Below are positions 1 to 11,113 of a stretch of DNA of 64,000 nt, piece by piece. The notes beneath the pieces are model-generated. The model did not search any database. It saw only the letters and a list, made by a program, of their open reading frames with translations, and was not told the DNA's origin. The DNA is from Pseudomonas sp. B21-048 (lineage in GTDB: Bacteria > Pseudomonadota > Gammaproteobacteria > Pseudomonadales > Pseudomonadaceae), in the NCBI RefSeq assembly GCF_024748615.1, contig NZ_CP087168.1:4774001-4838000 (forward strand). Direction: 5' to 3'. The position numbers were made by a program, and so were the translations under genes. Every line of letters starts with the position of its first letter. Within the stretch, counting starts at the first letter, position 1.

Positions 1-590
1 GCTTGATCGCCGCGACCCACCGCGACCTCAAGAGCCTGGCGAAGATTGGTCAGTTCCGTGAAGACTTGTATTACCGCCTGCACGTGATCGCCCTGAAGCT
101 GCCGGCCCTTCGCGAGCGCGGCGCCGACGTCAATGAAATTGCCACTGCATTCCTCGCGCGGCAGAGCGCACGGGTCAACCGTACAGATCTGAAATTCGCC
201 CTGGATGCAGAACAGGCGATTCGGCATTACTCCTGGCCGGGTAACGTTCGCGAACTGGAAAACGCAGTCGAGCGCGCGGTGATCCTGTGCGAAAGCCCGG
301 AGATTTCCGCAGAACTGCTGGGCATCGACATCGAACTGAGCGATCTGGATGACGACGACTTCATTGGCCTGGCGCCCCAGCAGGGCAATGGCGCCGGTAA
401 CACCAGCCACGAACCGACCGAAGATTTGTCCCTGGAAGACTACTTCCAGCACTTCGTTCTTGAGCATCAGGACCACATGACCGAAACCGAACTGGCCCGC
501 AAACTCGGGGTCAGCCGCAAATGCCTGTGGGAACGCCGTCAGCGCCTGGGCATTCCGCGGCGCAAGACCGGGGTGGCCAGCGAGAGCTGA
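1..590 (+). CDS. cbrB: Two-component response regulator CbrB, C-terminal part (cut by window start)
   Basis: This is the 3' part of an NtrC-type, sigma-54-dependent activator; the receiver domain and most of the AAA+ domain lie before the window. Visible are the end of the AAA+ domain (AATHRDL, FREDLYYRL, then [17 protein letters not shown]) and a C-terminal Fis-type helix-turn-helix (TELARKLGVSRKCLWERRQRLG). The identification as CbrB rests on its position directly upstream of a CrcZ-like RNA and pcnB, the standard Pseudomonas order, and on the acidic linker before the DNA-binding domain. CbrAB senses carbon/nitrogen balance and activates CrcZ. The frame runs in from base 3 with no start in view, so the gene is partial only because of the window edge. 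Confidence 0.93.
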   Translation, partial: LIAATHRDLKSLAKIGQFREDLYYRLHVIALKLPALRERGADVNEIATAFLARQSARVNRTDLKFALDAEQAIRHYSWPGNVRELENAVERAVILCESPEISAELLGIDIELSDLDDDDFIGLAPQQGNGAGNTSHEPTEDLSLEDYFQHFVLEHQDHMTETELARKLGVSRKCLWERRQRLGIPRRKTGVASES

Positions 591-637
591 ACCGCACCTA
601 TCGGATGTGCGGGTAACACATGACATTGTGAAAAAAC

Positions 638-663
638 TGTTACCTCAACTTTTTCACGTAACA
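638..663 (+). promoter_or_regulatory. CbrB upstream activating site for crcZ
   Basis: The sequence reads TGTTAC, 14 bases, GTAACA, a perfect inverted repeat. As I recall it, this matches the published CbrB operator TGTTAC-N14-GTAACA. It lies about 125 bases upstream of the predicted crcZ start, the usual distance for an RpoN activator. A further GTAACA half-site is present at 613-618. Confidence 0.8.
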
Positions 664-667
664 GAAG

Positions 668-701
668 CCGGGGCTTACGGTAACGAAGCCCCGGTTTTTT
701 T
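668..701 (+). terminator. Rho-independent terminator of cbrB
   Basis: A 9-bp G+C-rich stem (668-676 with 686-694, arms CCGGGGCTT/AAGCCCCGG) is followed by seven T residues. It separates cbrB transcription from crcZ. Confidence 0.9.
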
Positions 702-761
702 GGGCCTCGAAAAACACCATTAGCCCGCCTAACCCCTTGTTTTACTGGGCTTCACAAAAGT

Positions 762-777
762 TGGCACGCCCCCTGCT
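762..777 (+). promoter_or_regulatory. RpoN (-24/-12) promoter of crcZ
   Basis: TGGCACG followed by CCCCCTGCT gives the invariant GG (763-764) and GC (775-776) with exactly 10 bases between them, as sigma-54 requires. Transcription should start about 12 bases downstream, near 788. Confidence 0.88.
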
Positions 778-787
778 ATATGATTGG

Positions 788-1157
788 TACAAGAACAATA
801 ACAAGTAATGCATAAGACAATAAAAATAAGACGAATCGACTCACGCACAATAAAAACAAGACGGCGAGAGGCGTAGCTAACTGATTCTTTTGGAGAGGCG
901 TTGCATTTGGGGCTTGCCCCACGACCAGGCTGAGAATAATAAAAAACTGTCCCAAGACAGTGCCTGAACTGGTTGGATCGAAGGATCACAGCAACACAGC
1001 GACCAAAGCAATCCGTTTGCTCTTGGCTCCCGATTGGGAGGGTCATGAAGGAAAACTTCATGACGAGGGCACTCAACAAAAACAAGAAGCCCGAAACCAA
1101 TAATAAAAATAGAGCACGCAACTACTTCTTGGGGAGCTTCGGCTCCCCTTGTGGTTT
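788..1157 (+). ncRNA. crcZ: CrcZ small RNA (Hfq/Crc decoy)
   Basis: No convincing protein is encoded here. The region has six A-rich motifs of the AAnAAnAA type bound by Hfq/Crc, near 791-805, 815-831, 846-861, 932-947, 1075-1089 and 1098-1113. It starts at an RpoN promoter with a CbrB site and ends in a terminator hairpin at 1131-1148. Position between cbrB and pcnB is that of CrcZ in other pseudomonads. The RNA sequesters Hfq/Crc and so relieves carbon catabolite repression. The 5' end is inferred from promoter spacing and the 3' end from the hairpin; processing could change both. Confidence 0.9.
1131..1157 (+). terminator. Terminator of crcZ
   Basis: A GGGGAGC/GCTCCCC stem with a TTCG tetraloop (1131-1148) is followed by a T-rich stretch with interruptions. 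The stem is very stable although the T tract is imperfect. Confidence 0.8.
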
Positions 1158-1300
1158 CTGCCGTTTGGGCACGCCACGCGACATCCCCTTCACACGCTTG
1201 CGCAGCTTCCTACACCATCCCCCGACTAAATGCTAGAATCCCCGCCCATCATGCGGTCATTCTTCGTTATGGCCGAACATTCCTTCAAACAGTGCATCCC

Positions 1301-2701
1301 ATGCTGAAGAAGTTGTTCCAGTCATTCCGTTCTCCCAAGCGTCATACGCAACACATTCGCAGTACGCCTGAAGTGCTCAACAGCGGCCAACATTCGCTGC
1401 AAAAAGCACAATTCAGCCGTTATGCGGTCAACATCGTCGAACGTTTGCAGAACGCCGGCTACCAGGCTTACCTGGTCGGCGGCTGTGTGCGTGACATGCT
1501 GCTCGGCATCACGCCGAAAGATTTCGACGTCGCCACCAGCGCCACGCCTGAACAGGTACGCGCCGAATTTCGCAACGCACGGATTATCGGTCGGCGTTTC
1601 AAACTGGTGCATATCCACTTTGGCCGCGAAATCATTGAAGTCGCGACCTTCCGCGCCAATCACCCGCAAAACGACGAGGACGAAGACAGCAATCAATCGT
1701 CTCGTAATGAAAGCGGGCGCATTTTGCGTGACAACGTCTATGGCACCCTGGAAGAAGACGCGCAACGCCGCGACTTCACCATCAACGCCTTGTATTACGA
1801 TCCGGTCAGCGAACGCATTCTCGACTACGCCAACGGCGTACACGACATCCGCAATCACCTGATCCGCCTGATTGGCGATCCGAAGCAACGCTACCAGGAA
1901 GACCCGGTGCGGATGCTGCGGGCCGTGCGTTTCGCCGCCAAGCTGAATTTTGGCATCGAAAAACATAGCGCCACACCTATCCGCGAACTGGCGCCGATGC
2001 TACGCGAGATCCCGTCGGCCCGTCTGTTCGAAGAAGTGCTCAAGCTGTTCCTCTCCGGCCATGCCGCGGACACCTTCGAAATGCTGGTCGACCTGCAGTT
2101 GTTCGATCCGTTGTTCCCGGCCAGTGCGGCAGCGTTGGAGCACAACCCGACCTACACGCATACGCTGATCAGTGAAGCACTGATCAACACGGACCTGCGA
2201 ATCAAGCAGAACAAACCGGTCACCCCGGCGTTCCTGTTTGCCGCCCTGCTCTGGCCTGCCCTGCCGGCCCGTGTATTGCGTCTGCAAGAACGCGGCATGC
2301 CGCCGATTCCAGCGATGCAGGAAGCCGCTCACGAGTTGATCGCCGAACAGTGCCAACGCATCGCCATTCCAAAACGCTTCACCATGCCGATCCGCGAGAT
2401 CTGGGACATGCAGGAGCGTCTGCCACGGCGCAGTGGCAAACGCGCCGACCTGTTGCTGGACAACCCGCGATTCCGTGCCGGTTACGACTTCCTGCTGCTG
2501 CGCGAAAGCGCCGGTGAGCAGACCGATGGCCTGGGCGAATGGTGGACCGACTATCAGGACGCCAACGACAGCGAACGCCGGGACATGATCCGCGACCTCA
2601 GCGGCAAGGACGACGGTACTGGTGCTCCACGCAAACGTCGCCGTAGCGGCGGTGCCAAGCGCAAACGCGCGGCCGGCGCACCGAGCGCTACAGGCGAATA
2701 A
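1301..2701 (+). CDS. pcnB: Poly(A) polymerase I
   Basis: A 466-residue class II nucleotidyltransferase that adds poly(A) tails to RNA 3' ends and so promotes decay. The head domain shows VGGCVRDMLLG from residue 59 and the catalytic pair KDFDV (D74, D76). It is followed by the RRDFTINALYYD motif and the GDP-x-RYQEDPVRMLRAVRF RNA-binding motif typical of this family. The C-terminus is a basic tail (KRRRSGG, KRKRAAG). The frame is open from 1151, but ATG at 1301 gives the conserved MLKKLF start and leaves crcZ outside the gene; no strong Shine-Dalgarno sequence is seen. The stop lies three bases before folK, which suggests an operon. Confidence 0.95.
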   Translation: MLKKLFQSFRSPKRHTQHIRSTPEVLNSGQHSLQKAQFSRYAVNIVERLQNAGYQAYLVGGCVRDMLLGITPKDFDVATSATPEQVRAEFRNARIIGRRFKLVHIHFGREIIEVATFRANHPQNDEDEDSNQSSRNESGRILRDNVYGTLEEDAQRRDFTINALYYDPVSERILDYANGVHDIRNHLIRLIGDPKQRYQEDPVRMLRAVRFAAKLNFGIEKHSATPIRELAPMLREIPSARLFEEVLKLFLSGHAADTFEMLVDLQLFDPLFPASAAALEHNPTYTHTLISEALINTDLRIKQNKPVTPAFLFAALLWPALPARVLRLQERGMPPIPAMQEAAHELIAEQCQRIAIPKRFTMPIREIWDMQERLPRRSGKRADLLLDNPRFRAGYDFLLLRESAGEQTDGLGEWWTDYQDANDSERRDMIRDLSGKDDGTGAPRKRRRSGGAKRKRAAGAPSATGE

Positions 2702-2704
2702 GCC

Positions 2705-3190
2705 ATGGAACGCATTTACATCGGCATGGGCAGCAATCTGGCTGACCCCGCTGAACAGTTGCGCAGCGCTGTCGAAGCGCTGGCGCAGTTGCCGCAAACC
2801 GAACTGATCGGGGTTTCCGGTTTTTATCAAAGCGATTCGCTGCTGCCCGGCCAACCGCGTTACACCAACGCAGTTGCCGCGCTCGATAGCAATCTCGCGC
2901 CGCTGGAGCTGCTGGATGCGCTGCAAGCCATCGAGCATGGCCAAGGCCGCGAGCGCCTTGAACGCTGGGGCCCGCGCACACTGGATTTGGACATCGTGCT
3001 GTTCGGCGATCGACTGATCGACGAACCCCGCCTCAAAGTCCCCCACTACCACCTGCAGGAACGGGCCTTTGTGCTCTATCCGCTGGCCGAGCTGGCACCG
3101 GCTAATCTGCGCCTGGCCGATGGCCGCACCCTCACAGAATTGCTCGCTGCCTGCCCGTTCGTCGGGTTGGAACGGCACCCGCCGATTTAA
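2705..3190 (+). CDS. folK: 2-amino-4-hydroxy-6-hydroxymethyldihydropteridine pyrophosphokinase
   Basis: A 161-residue HPPK that transfers pyrophosphate from ATP to 6-hydroxymethyl-dihydropterin in folate synthesis. It has the N-terminal YIGMGSNL motif, the VSGFYQSD segment and the family signature GPRTLDLDIVLFGD, which holds the two aspartates that bind magnesium. Length is normal for the family. The start follows the pcnB stop by three bases, and the panBC genes lie downstream after a 307-base gap, the usual pcnB-folK-panB order in Pseudomonas. The gene covers one step of the pathway, after FolB and before FolP. Confidence 0.96.
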   Translation: MERIYIGMGSNLADPAEQLRSAVEALAQLPQTELIGVSGFYQSDSLLPGQPRYTNAVAALDSNLAPLELLDALQAIEHGQGRERLERWGPRTLDLDIVLFGDRLIDEPRLKVPHYHLQERAFVLYPLAELAPANLRLADGRTLTELLAACPFVGLERHPPI

Positions 3191-3497
3191 CGCAAATCCC
3201 CCTGTGGTAGCGGCGGTTTGGTGCCAGATGCCACATCTGCAGCACGCCCCGCCCATAAAACCTGCTGAACCGCATCAGTAACGCCGGTAACACCCCATGC
3301 GTAACAATGCGGTAACACATGCAATTGACTTCCCGGGTTCTCCTCACGACTATAGGCGTCCCGCTGCCGCCAACGCGGCGCCAAAGGGCGCAATCCAGGC
3401 CTTACAAGCACCACGAAAGAAGGTGCGCCTGCATAAATGACGAATCACGCGCGTTACTCGCAGTAGTTTTCACAGCGCCTGTAATGAGGATTTTTTC
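3191..3497 (+). promoter_or_regulatory. folK-panB intergenic region with a GTAAC array
   Basis: No gene is seen here. Four direct GTAAC copies start at 3278, 3287, 3301 and 3312 (three read GTAACA). A TTGACT (3325-3330) could be a -35 element, but the -10 candidates near 3348-3356 are weak. The panB ribosome binding site GAGGA lies just before 3498. The function of the array is unknown; GTAACA is the half-site of the CbrB operator at 638-663, but no inverted partner at the right spacing is present. Confidence 0.4.
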
Positions 3498-4298
3498 ATG
3501 CCAGCCATCACCCTGACTACGCTCCAGAGCCTCAAGCAGAAAGGTGAAAAGATCACCATGTTGACCTGCTATGACGCGACCTTCGCCCATGCCTGCAACG
3601 AGGCCGGGGTTGAAGTGCTGCTGGTGGGCGACTCCCTCGGCATGGTTTTGCAAGGTCACGACAGCACCCTGCCGGTGACCACCGCTGAAATGGCCTACCA
3701 CGTGGCAGCCGTCAAACGTGGCAACGCCGATGCCCTGATCCTCGCCGACCTGCCCTTCATGGCCTACGCCACCATTGAACAAACCATGACCAACAGCGCC
3801 CTGTTAATGCAGGCCGGTGCCAACATGGTCAAGGTTGAAGGGGCATTGTGGCTCGCGGACTCGATCCGTCTGCTGGCCGAACGTGGCATCCCGGTGTGCG
3901 CGCACATGGGGCTGACACCGCAATCGGTCAACATCCTCGGCGGCTATAAAGTCCAGGGCCGCAATGAGAACCAGGCGCGGCAGATGCGTGCCGACGCGAT
4001 TGCCCTGGAACAGGCCGGAGCGGCCATGCTGCTGCTCGAATGCGTGCCCAGCGAACTGGCCGAAGAAATCACCCAGGCGGTGGGTATCCCGGTGATCGGC
4101 ATCGGTGCCGGCAGTGGCACCGACGGCCAGGTACTGGTTCTGCATGACATGCTGGGCTTGTCCATTACCGGCCGTGTGCCGAAGTTCGTGAAGAACTTCA
4201 TGACTGGCCAGACCAGCATTCAAGCCGCCTTGAGCGCTTACGTCACTGAAGTCAAAGCGGCGACTTTCCCAGGTATCGAACACGGATTCTCTGCATGA
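3498..4298 (+). CDS. panB: 3-methyl-2-oxobutanoate hydroxymethyltransferase
   Basis: A 266-residue enzyme that makes ketopantoate from 2-oxoisovalerate and 5,10-methylene-THF, the first committed step of pantothenate synthesis. Family motifs are present: [10 protein letters not shown] near the N-terminus, [19 protein letters not shown] with the metal-binding aspartate, [15 protein letters not shown] and the C-terminal GIGAG segment. A GAGGA ribosome binding site precedes the ATG. The last four bases overlap the start of panC (ATGA), so the two genes are translationally coupled. Confidence 0.97.
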   Translation: MPAITLTTLQSLKQKGEKITMLTCYDATFAHACNEAGVEVLLVGDSLGMVLQGHDSTLPVTTAEMAYHVAAVKRGNADALILADLPFMAYATIEQTMTNSALLMQAGANMVKVEGALWLADSIRLLAERGIPVCAHMGLTPQSVNILGGYKVQGRNENQARQMRADAIALEQAGAAMLLLECVPSELAEEITQAVGIPVIGIGAGSGTDGQVLVLHDMLGLSITGRVPKFVKNFMTGQTSIQAALSAYVTEVKAATFPGIEHGFSA

Positions 4299-5155
4299 AC
4301 ACCGTAAAAACCGTACGCGAACTGCGGGCCGCCGTAGCCCGTGCCCGTAACGAAGGCAAGCGCATCGGCTTCGTGCCGACCATGGGCAACCTGCACAGCG
4401 GGCATATCGCGCTGATTACCAAGGCCACCCAACGGGTGGATTTCGTGGTCGCGAGCATTTTCGTCAACCCGCTGCAATTCGGCGCCGGTGAAGACCTCGA
4501 CAAATATCCGCGAACCCTGGCTGCCGATCAGGAGAAACTGCTCGAGGCCGGTTGCCATCTGCTGTTCGCACCCACCGTCGAAGAAATGTACCCCGACGGC
4601 ATGGCCGACCAGACCCGTGTCAGCGTGCCACAACTCTGCGAAGGCTTGTGCGGCGCCAGCCGTCCGGGGCATTTCGAAGGGGTGGCAACCGTCGTCAGCA
4701 AGCTGTTCAACATGGTCCAGCCGGACCTGGCGATCTTCGGCCAGAAAGACTTCCAGCAACTGGCAGTGATTCGCGCCCTGGTGCATGACCTGAACATGCC
4801 GATCCAGATCATCGGCGAACCCACCGTGCGTGCCGCCGACGGTCTGGCGTTGTCGTCGCGCAATGGTTTCCTCAGCGAAGAACAGCGTGCCGTAGCGCCA
4901 GTGGTCTATCGCACCCTTACCCAAATTGCCGATGCGATTAAACAGGGTGAGCGCGATTATCCGGCGTTGATCAATGAGCAGATCAAACAGCTTGAAGCCG
5001 CTGGCCTGCGTGCGGATTATCTGGAAATTCGCCATGCGCTGACCTTGCGTCCGGCGACGGCCGAAGATCGGGATCTGGTGATTCTGGTGGCGGCGTTCCT
5101 GGGCACGACGCGGTTGATCGACAACCTGCATCTGAACCTCGACACCTCCGTCTGA
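4295..5155 (+). CDS. panC: Pantothenate synthetase
   Basis: A 286-residue ligase joining pantoate and beta-alanine with ATP through a pantoyl-adenylate. The N-terminal [17 protein letters not shown] carries the HxGH-type nucleotide-binding motif of the cytidylyltransferase fold; the second signature is [10 protein letters not shown]. The common form of the first motif is TMGxLHxGH, which fits here. The start overlaps the panB stop by four bases. A REP-type inverted repeat lies between this gene and panD, so panD may have its own transcript or be reached by read-through. Confidence 0.97.
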   Translation: MNTVKTVRELRAAVARARNEGKRIGFVPTMGNLHSGHIALITKATQRVDFVVASIFVNPLQFGAGEDLDKYPRTLAADQEKLLEAGCHLLFAPTVEEMYPDGMADQTRVSVPQLCEGLCGASRPGHFEGVATVVSKLFNMVQPDLAIFGQKDFQQLAVIRALVHDLNMPIQIIGEPTVRAADGLALSSRNGFLSEEQRAVAPVVYRTLTQIADAIKQGERDYPALINEQIKQLEAAGLRADYLEIRHALTLRPATAEDRDLVILVAAFLGTTRLIDNLHLNLDTSV

Positions 5156-5165
5156 ACACAAACCC

Positions 5166-5255
5166 TGTGGGAGCGGGCTTGCCCGCGATAGCGATTTAGA
5201 AGTCGACATAGATGTTGACTGTTAGCGCGCCATCGCGGGCAAGCCCGCTTCTACA
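5166..5255. repeat. REPIN-type inverted repeat (panC-panD)
   Basis: Two facing arms with the core GGGCTTGCCCGCGAT and its complement, flanked by TGTGGGAG on the left and CTTCTACA on the right, surround about 35 unique bases. This is the paired REP layout common in fluorescent pseudomonads. The same core recurs at 9819, 54658 and 59745. Confidence 0.85.
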
Positions 5256-5345
5256 TTGGCCTTTGTCAATTCCCACATCGTATTGCCGCCCACAAAGCCT
5301 TCGGGCAAACTGCCCGCCGTTCGATTCCGACCTGGGGAAATACTC

Positions 5346-5726
5346 ATGCACGCCATCATGCTCAAGGCCAAGCTGCATCGCGCCGAAGTCACCCACGCTG
5401 TACTCGATTACGAAGGTTCCTGCGCCATCGACGGCGAATGGCTGGACCTGTCCGGCATCCGTGAGTACGAACAGATCCAGATCTACAATATCGACAACGG
5501 CGAACGCTTCACTACCTACGCGATTCGTGGCGAGGAAGGTTCGCGCATGATTTCGGTCAATGGTGCCGCGGCGCACAAGGCCAAGGTCGGCGACCGCGTG
5601 ATCATCTGCGCTTACGCCCACTACAGCGAAGCCGAACTGCTCAACTTCAAGCCGCGCATGCTCTACATGGCGCCAGGTAACGAGCTGAGCCACACCACCA
5701 ATGCCATTCCGGTTCAGGTCGCCTGA
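5346..5726 (+). CDS. panD: Aspartate 1-decarboxylase
   Basis: A 126-residue pyruvoyl enzyme giving beta-alanine for PanC. The self-cleavage site is visible as YEGSCAID, with Gly24-Ser25, where Ser25 becomes the pyruvoyl group. Conserved LKAKLHRA at the N-terminus and the NGAAAHKA segment also fit the family. The frame is open from 5256, but ATG 5346 gives the family N-terminus and has GGGGAAA at the right distance. With panB and panC the window holds the bacterial pantothenate branch except ketopantoate reductase. Confidence 0.97.
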   Translation: MHAIMLKAKLHRAEVTHAVLDYEGSCAIDGEWLDLSGIREYEQIQIYNIDNGERFTTYAIRGEEGSRMISVNGAAAHKAKVGDRVIICAYAHYSEAELLNFKPRMLYMAPGNELSHTTNAIPVQVA

Positions 5727-5765
5727 TCGAGCCGTTTCCTCTGTCAGCCTTCCGTTTGTCGGGCC

Positions 5766-5800
5766 GCTCCCGGTTTAAATGTTAAAAAAGTACCGGGAGC
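5766..5800 (+). other. Hairpin downstream of panD
   Basis: A 9-bp stem (GCTCCCGGT with ACCGGGAGC) encloses a 17-base A+T-rich loop. No T tract follows, so it is either a weak terminator or an RNA-stability element. It lies between panD and pgi. Confidence 0.4.
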
Positions 5801-5956
5801 AGGTCAGACAAAGTCAAGACAGATTGCAGCGCGAGGTTTACTGTATTCGCCCTGCGCCATAAATCGTGTCGACGCAGCTGACCGGACGCCCCCCCGTGGC
5901 TCTCCGGGATTTTTAGTGTTCAAAAGGCCGTTCAAGTAAAAAGGAAAACCGCAGCG

Positions 5957-7621
5957 ATGGCGTATTACCGCACTCCCCACGACGTTACCGCTCTGCCCGC
6001 CTGGCAAGCGTTGAATGACCACCGCCAAGCCATGCAGGATTTCAGCATGCGCGAAGCCTTTAATGCCGATCCGCAGCGCTTTACCCAATTCACCCTTAGC
6101 AGCTGCGGCCTGTTTCTCGACTACTCGAAGAACCTGATCAACGCCGAGACCCGCAATCTGCTGGTGGGCCTGGCCAACGAAGTCGACCTCAAGGGCGCGA
6201 TCAAAGCGTTGTTCGAGGGCGAAATCGTCAACTCTTCCGAAGGGCGCCCGGCCCTGCACACCGCATTGCGTCGACCGGTGGGCGACAAGCTGTCGGTCAA
6301 CGGCGTCAATGTGATGCCCGATGTGCACAAGGTGCTAAACCAGATCACCGACCTCGTGGGCCGCATTCATGACGGTCTGTGGCGCGGTTACACCGAGAAG
6401 CCGATCACTGACGTGGTGAACATCGGCATCGGCGGCTCGTTCCTCGGTCCCGAGCTGGTGTCCGAAGCATTGCTGTCCTACGCCCAGAAAGGCGTGCGCT
6501 GCCATTACCTGGCGAACATCGACGGCAGCGAATTCCACGAACTGACCATGAAGCTGCGCGCCGAGACCACGCTGTTCATCGTCTCGTCGAAATCCTTCAA
6601 CACCCTCGAAACCCTGAAAAACGCCCAGGCCGCACGCGCCTGGTACCTGGCTCAGGGCGGTTCGGAAGCCGAGCTGTATCGCCACTTCATCGCCGTTTCC
6701 AGCAACAATGCTGCGGCGGTGGCATTCGGTATTCGTGAAGAAAACATCTTCCCGATGTGGGACTGGGTCGGCGGGCGTTACTCGCTGTGGTCGGCTATCG
6801 GTCTGCCGATTGCCCTGGCCATTGGCATGTCGAACTTCAAGGAGCTGCTGTCCGGTGCCTACACCATGGACCAGCATTTCCAGAGCGCGCCATTCGAACA
6901 AAACATGCCGGTGCTGCTGGCGCTGCTCGGTGTCTGGTACGGCAACTTCTGGGGCGCGCAAAGCCACGCGATCCTGCCGTACGACCATTACCTGCGCAAC
7001 ATCACCAAACACTTGCAACAGCTGGACATGGAATCCAACGGCAAGAGCGTGCGTCAGGACGGCACGCCAGTGTCCACCGACACTGGCCCGGTGATCTGGG
7101 GCGGCGTCGGCTGCAACGGTCAGCACGCTTACCACCAGTTGCTGCACCAGGGCACCCAGCTGATTCCGGCCGACTTTATCGTGCCGATCGTCAGCTTCAA
7201 CCCGGTGTCCGACCACCACCAGTGGCTGTATGCCAACTGCCTGTCGCAAAGCCAGGCGCTGATGCTCGGTAAGACCCGCGCCGAGGCCGAAGCCGAGCTG
7301 CGTGACAAGGGCATGAGCGAGGACGAAGTGCAGAAGCTGGCGGCACACAAGGTGATCCCGGGCAACCGTCCGAGCAACACATTGGTGGTCGAACGCATCA
7401 GCCCGCGTCGCCTTGGCGCGCTGGTGGCGCTGTACGAACACAAAGTCTTCGTGCAAAGCGTGGTCTGGGGTATCAATGCCTTCGACCAATGGGGTGTGGA
7501 ACTGGGCAAGGAACTGGGCAAAGGCGTCTACAACCGCCTGGTCGGCAGCGAAGAAACCCCGGCCGACGATGCCTCCACCCAAGGCTTGATCAACTACTTC
7601 CGCGGTCGTCACCGCGGATGA
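5957..7621 (+). CDS. pgi: Glucose-6-phosphate isomerase
   Basis: A 554-residue enzyme interconverting glucose-6-P and fructose-6-P. Family signatures are clear: the sugar-phosphate contact region [15 protein letters not shown], the [12 protein letters not shown] phosphate loop, and [14 protein letters not shown] (PGI signature 1). The segment [15 protein letters not shown] holds the catalytic histidine region, and [14 protein letters not shown] is signature 2. Length is that of the bacterial long form. It appears to stand alone: 230 bases separate it from panD and a REPIN-containing gap of 232 bases separates it from acs. In Pseudomonas it acts mainly toward gluconeogenesis and the Entner-Doudoroff cycle. 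Confidence 0.97.
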   Translation: MAYYRTPHDVTALPAWQALNDHRQAMQDFSMREAFNADPQRFTQFTLSSCGLFLDYSKNLINAETRNLLVGLANEVDLKGAIKALFEGEIVNSSEGRPALHTALRRPVGDKLSVNGVNVMPDVHKVLNQITDLVGRIHDGLWRGYTEKPITDVVNIGIGGSFLGPELVSEALLSYAQKGVRCHYLANIDGSEFHELTMKLRAETTLFIVSSKSFNTLETLKNAQAARAWYLAQGGSEAELYRHFIAVSSNNAAAVAFGIREENIFPMWDWVGGRYSLWSAIGLPIALAIGMSNFKELLSGAYTMDQHFQSAPFEQNMPVLLALLGVWYGNFWGAQSHAILPYDHYLRNITKHLQQLDMESNGKSVRQDGTPVSTDTGPVIWGGVGCNGQHAYHQLLHQGTQLIPADFIVPIVSFNPVSDHHQWLYANCLSQSQALMLGKTRAEAEAELRDKGMSEDEVQKLAAHKVIPGNRPSNTLVVERISPRRLGALVALYEHKVFVQSVVWGINAFDQWGVELGKELGKGVYNRLVGSEETPADDASTQGLINYFRGRHRG

Positions 7622-7720
7622 TAGGCTGAAGGGGCAGTTCACCCGCTCCTTCAATTTGTAGCACCGACAGTTCCACGGCACCGGGTTTACCGCAAAATCG
7701 GTGGCGTGCGCTATCACTGT

Positions 7721-7803
7721 GTAGGAGCTGCCGAAGGCTGCGATCTTTTGATCTTGATTGTAAAAAACAAGATCAAAAGATCGCAGCCTTCGGCAGTTCC
7801 TAC
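7721..7803. repeat. Long inverted repeat (pgi-acs)
   Basis: Two near-perfect arms of about 36 bases (core GCCGAAGGCTGCGATC, extended by TTTTGATCTTG) face each other around an A-rich loop of about 11 bases. This is a different family from the GGGCTTGCCCGCG repeats in the window. It could form a very stable hairpin between pgi and acs. Confidence 0.85.
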
Positions 7804-7853
7804 GAGGGTCGCGCAGCTCCCCTCTTGTCGCAAAACAAGAATAAGGAACCGTC

Positions 7854-9791
<1,938 letters not shown>

Positions 9792-9818
9792 GCCCGTGTG
9801 AGCGCTAATCACATCCTT

Positions 9819-9920
9819 GTAGGCGCGAGCGCTGCGGCGATCCGACTTGCCCGCGAAGAACGATGACGCGGTTTATCTGCTGCACCGAGTTATCGCTCTT
9901 CGCGGGCAAGCCTCGCTACA
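9819..9920. repeat. REPIN-type inverted repeat (acs-rlmI)
   Basis: Left arm GACTTGCCCGCGAAG and right arm CTTCGCGGGCAAGCC, with TGTAGG and CTACA outer ends, enclose about 45 unique bases. The outer part of the left arm (GCGAGCGCTGCGGCGATCC) matches the elements at 59745 and 60751. Confidence 0.8.
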
Positions 9921-9990
9921 GGTACAGGTTCTTCATCGTCCAAGCTGTTAAACTCCCGCGCCCCCAATTCCCTCCTGCAAGGCGCCCAGC

Positions 9991-11007
9991 ATGTCTTCCT
10001 TGAATCAGGCGCTGCGCGCCGCCCTCGATCATCGTCAAGACCTGCTTGCCGAGCTGCATCAGCAAGGCACCGATTGCTATCGCCTGTTCCACGGCAGCCA
10101 GGAAGGCGCTGGCGGCCTGACCATCGACCGCTACGGCCCGCAACTGTTGGTGCAGAGTTTTCATCAGGCACTGGAGCGTGACGCCCTGCTGCAACTGCAC
10201 GAGACCGTCAATCAACAGCTGGGCCTCGACACCCTGCTGGTCTACAACGACCGTTCCCGTGGCAACTCGCGCATCGACCGCGAAGACACCGTCTACCGCG
10301 CCGACGAAGCCGCCCTGCAAGATTTGATCGGCCACGAATGGGGACTGAACTACCGGGTTCGCGGGCGTCATGCCGGCCAGGACCCATTGCTGTTTCTCGA
10401 CCTGCGCAACGCTCGTGGCTGGGTCAAGGCGCACAGCAAAAACAAAAGTGTGCTGAACCTGTTTGCCTACACCTGTGGCGTCGGCCTCAGCGCTGCGGCG
10501 GGTGGTGCGAGCGAGGTGTGTAACCTGGACTTTGCCGAAGGCAATCTGGCGGTCGGCCGTGAGAACGGTTTGCTCAACCCACAATTGCCGACGATGGAAT
10601 TCATTCAGTCCGATTATTTCCCGGCGATCCGCCAACTGGCCGGTCTGCCGATCAGCCAGCGTCGCGGCCAGAAACTGCCGAACTATCAACGCATGGACCC
10701 GCGTCAGTACGATCTGGTGCTGCTTGATCCTCCGGCATGGGCCAAGAGCGCTTTCGGCACGGTCGACCTGTTGCGCGACTATCAGAGCCTGCTCAAACCG
10801 GCGCTGCTGACCACCGCCGACGATGGCGTACTGATTTGCTGCAACAACCTGGCGAAGGTCAGCATGGACGACTGGCGCGAACAGGTTCTGCGCTGCGCAG
10901 AGAAGGCAGGGCGCCCAGTGCGCGAGTGGACGGCGCTGACACCGGGCAGCGATTTCCCGTCGATGGATCAACAGCCGCCGTTGAAAACGCTGATCCTGCA
11001 ACTCTGA
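9991..11007 (+). CDS. Class I SAM-dependent rRNA methyltransferase, RlmI-like
   Basis: A 338-residue methyltransferase of the COG1092 group that includes RlmI (23S rRNA cytosine-5) and RlmK. The SAM site is in SVLNLFAYTCGVGLSAAAGGA, and the catalytic motif IV is DPPAWAKS with D246. The upstream DRYGPQLLVQSF segment belongs to the RlmI-like central domain. An N-terminal PUA domain is largely missing: RlmI of E. coli is about 396 residues. This protein is therefore a shorter relative and its target base is not certain. It stands between a REPIN and the DUF748 gene, about 60 bases downstream. Confidence 0.82.
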   Translation: MSSLNQALRAALDHRQDLLAELHQQGTDCYRLFHGSQEGAGGLTIDRYGPQLLVQSFHQALERDALLQLHETVNQQLGLDTLLVYNDRSRGNSRIDREDTVYRADEAALQDLIGHEWGLNYRVRGRHAGQDPLLFLDLRNARGWVKAHSKNKSVLNLFAYTCGVGLSAAAGGASEVCNLDFAEGNLAVGRENGLLNPQLPTMEFIQSDYFPAIRQLAGLPISQRRGQKLPNYQRMDPRQYDLVLLDPPAWAKSAFGTVDLLRDYQSLLKPALLTTADDGVLICCNNLAKVSMDDWREQVLRCAEKAGRPVREWTALTPGSDFPSMDQQPPLKTLILQL

Positions 11008-11113
11008 AAATCCGCGCCGATAATCAGACAATTCCTATAAAGGGCAATTGCTTCGGAACCGCTAACGCATGCCATACTCCAAGGCTCTCCGATTCCGACA
11101 GATGAAGCCACAC

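Noticed and set aside
729..1121. 130-codon minus-strand frame over crcZ
   Set aside because: The region has the promoter, CA motifs and terminator of CrcZ; the frame has odd composition and would run against them.
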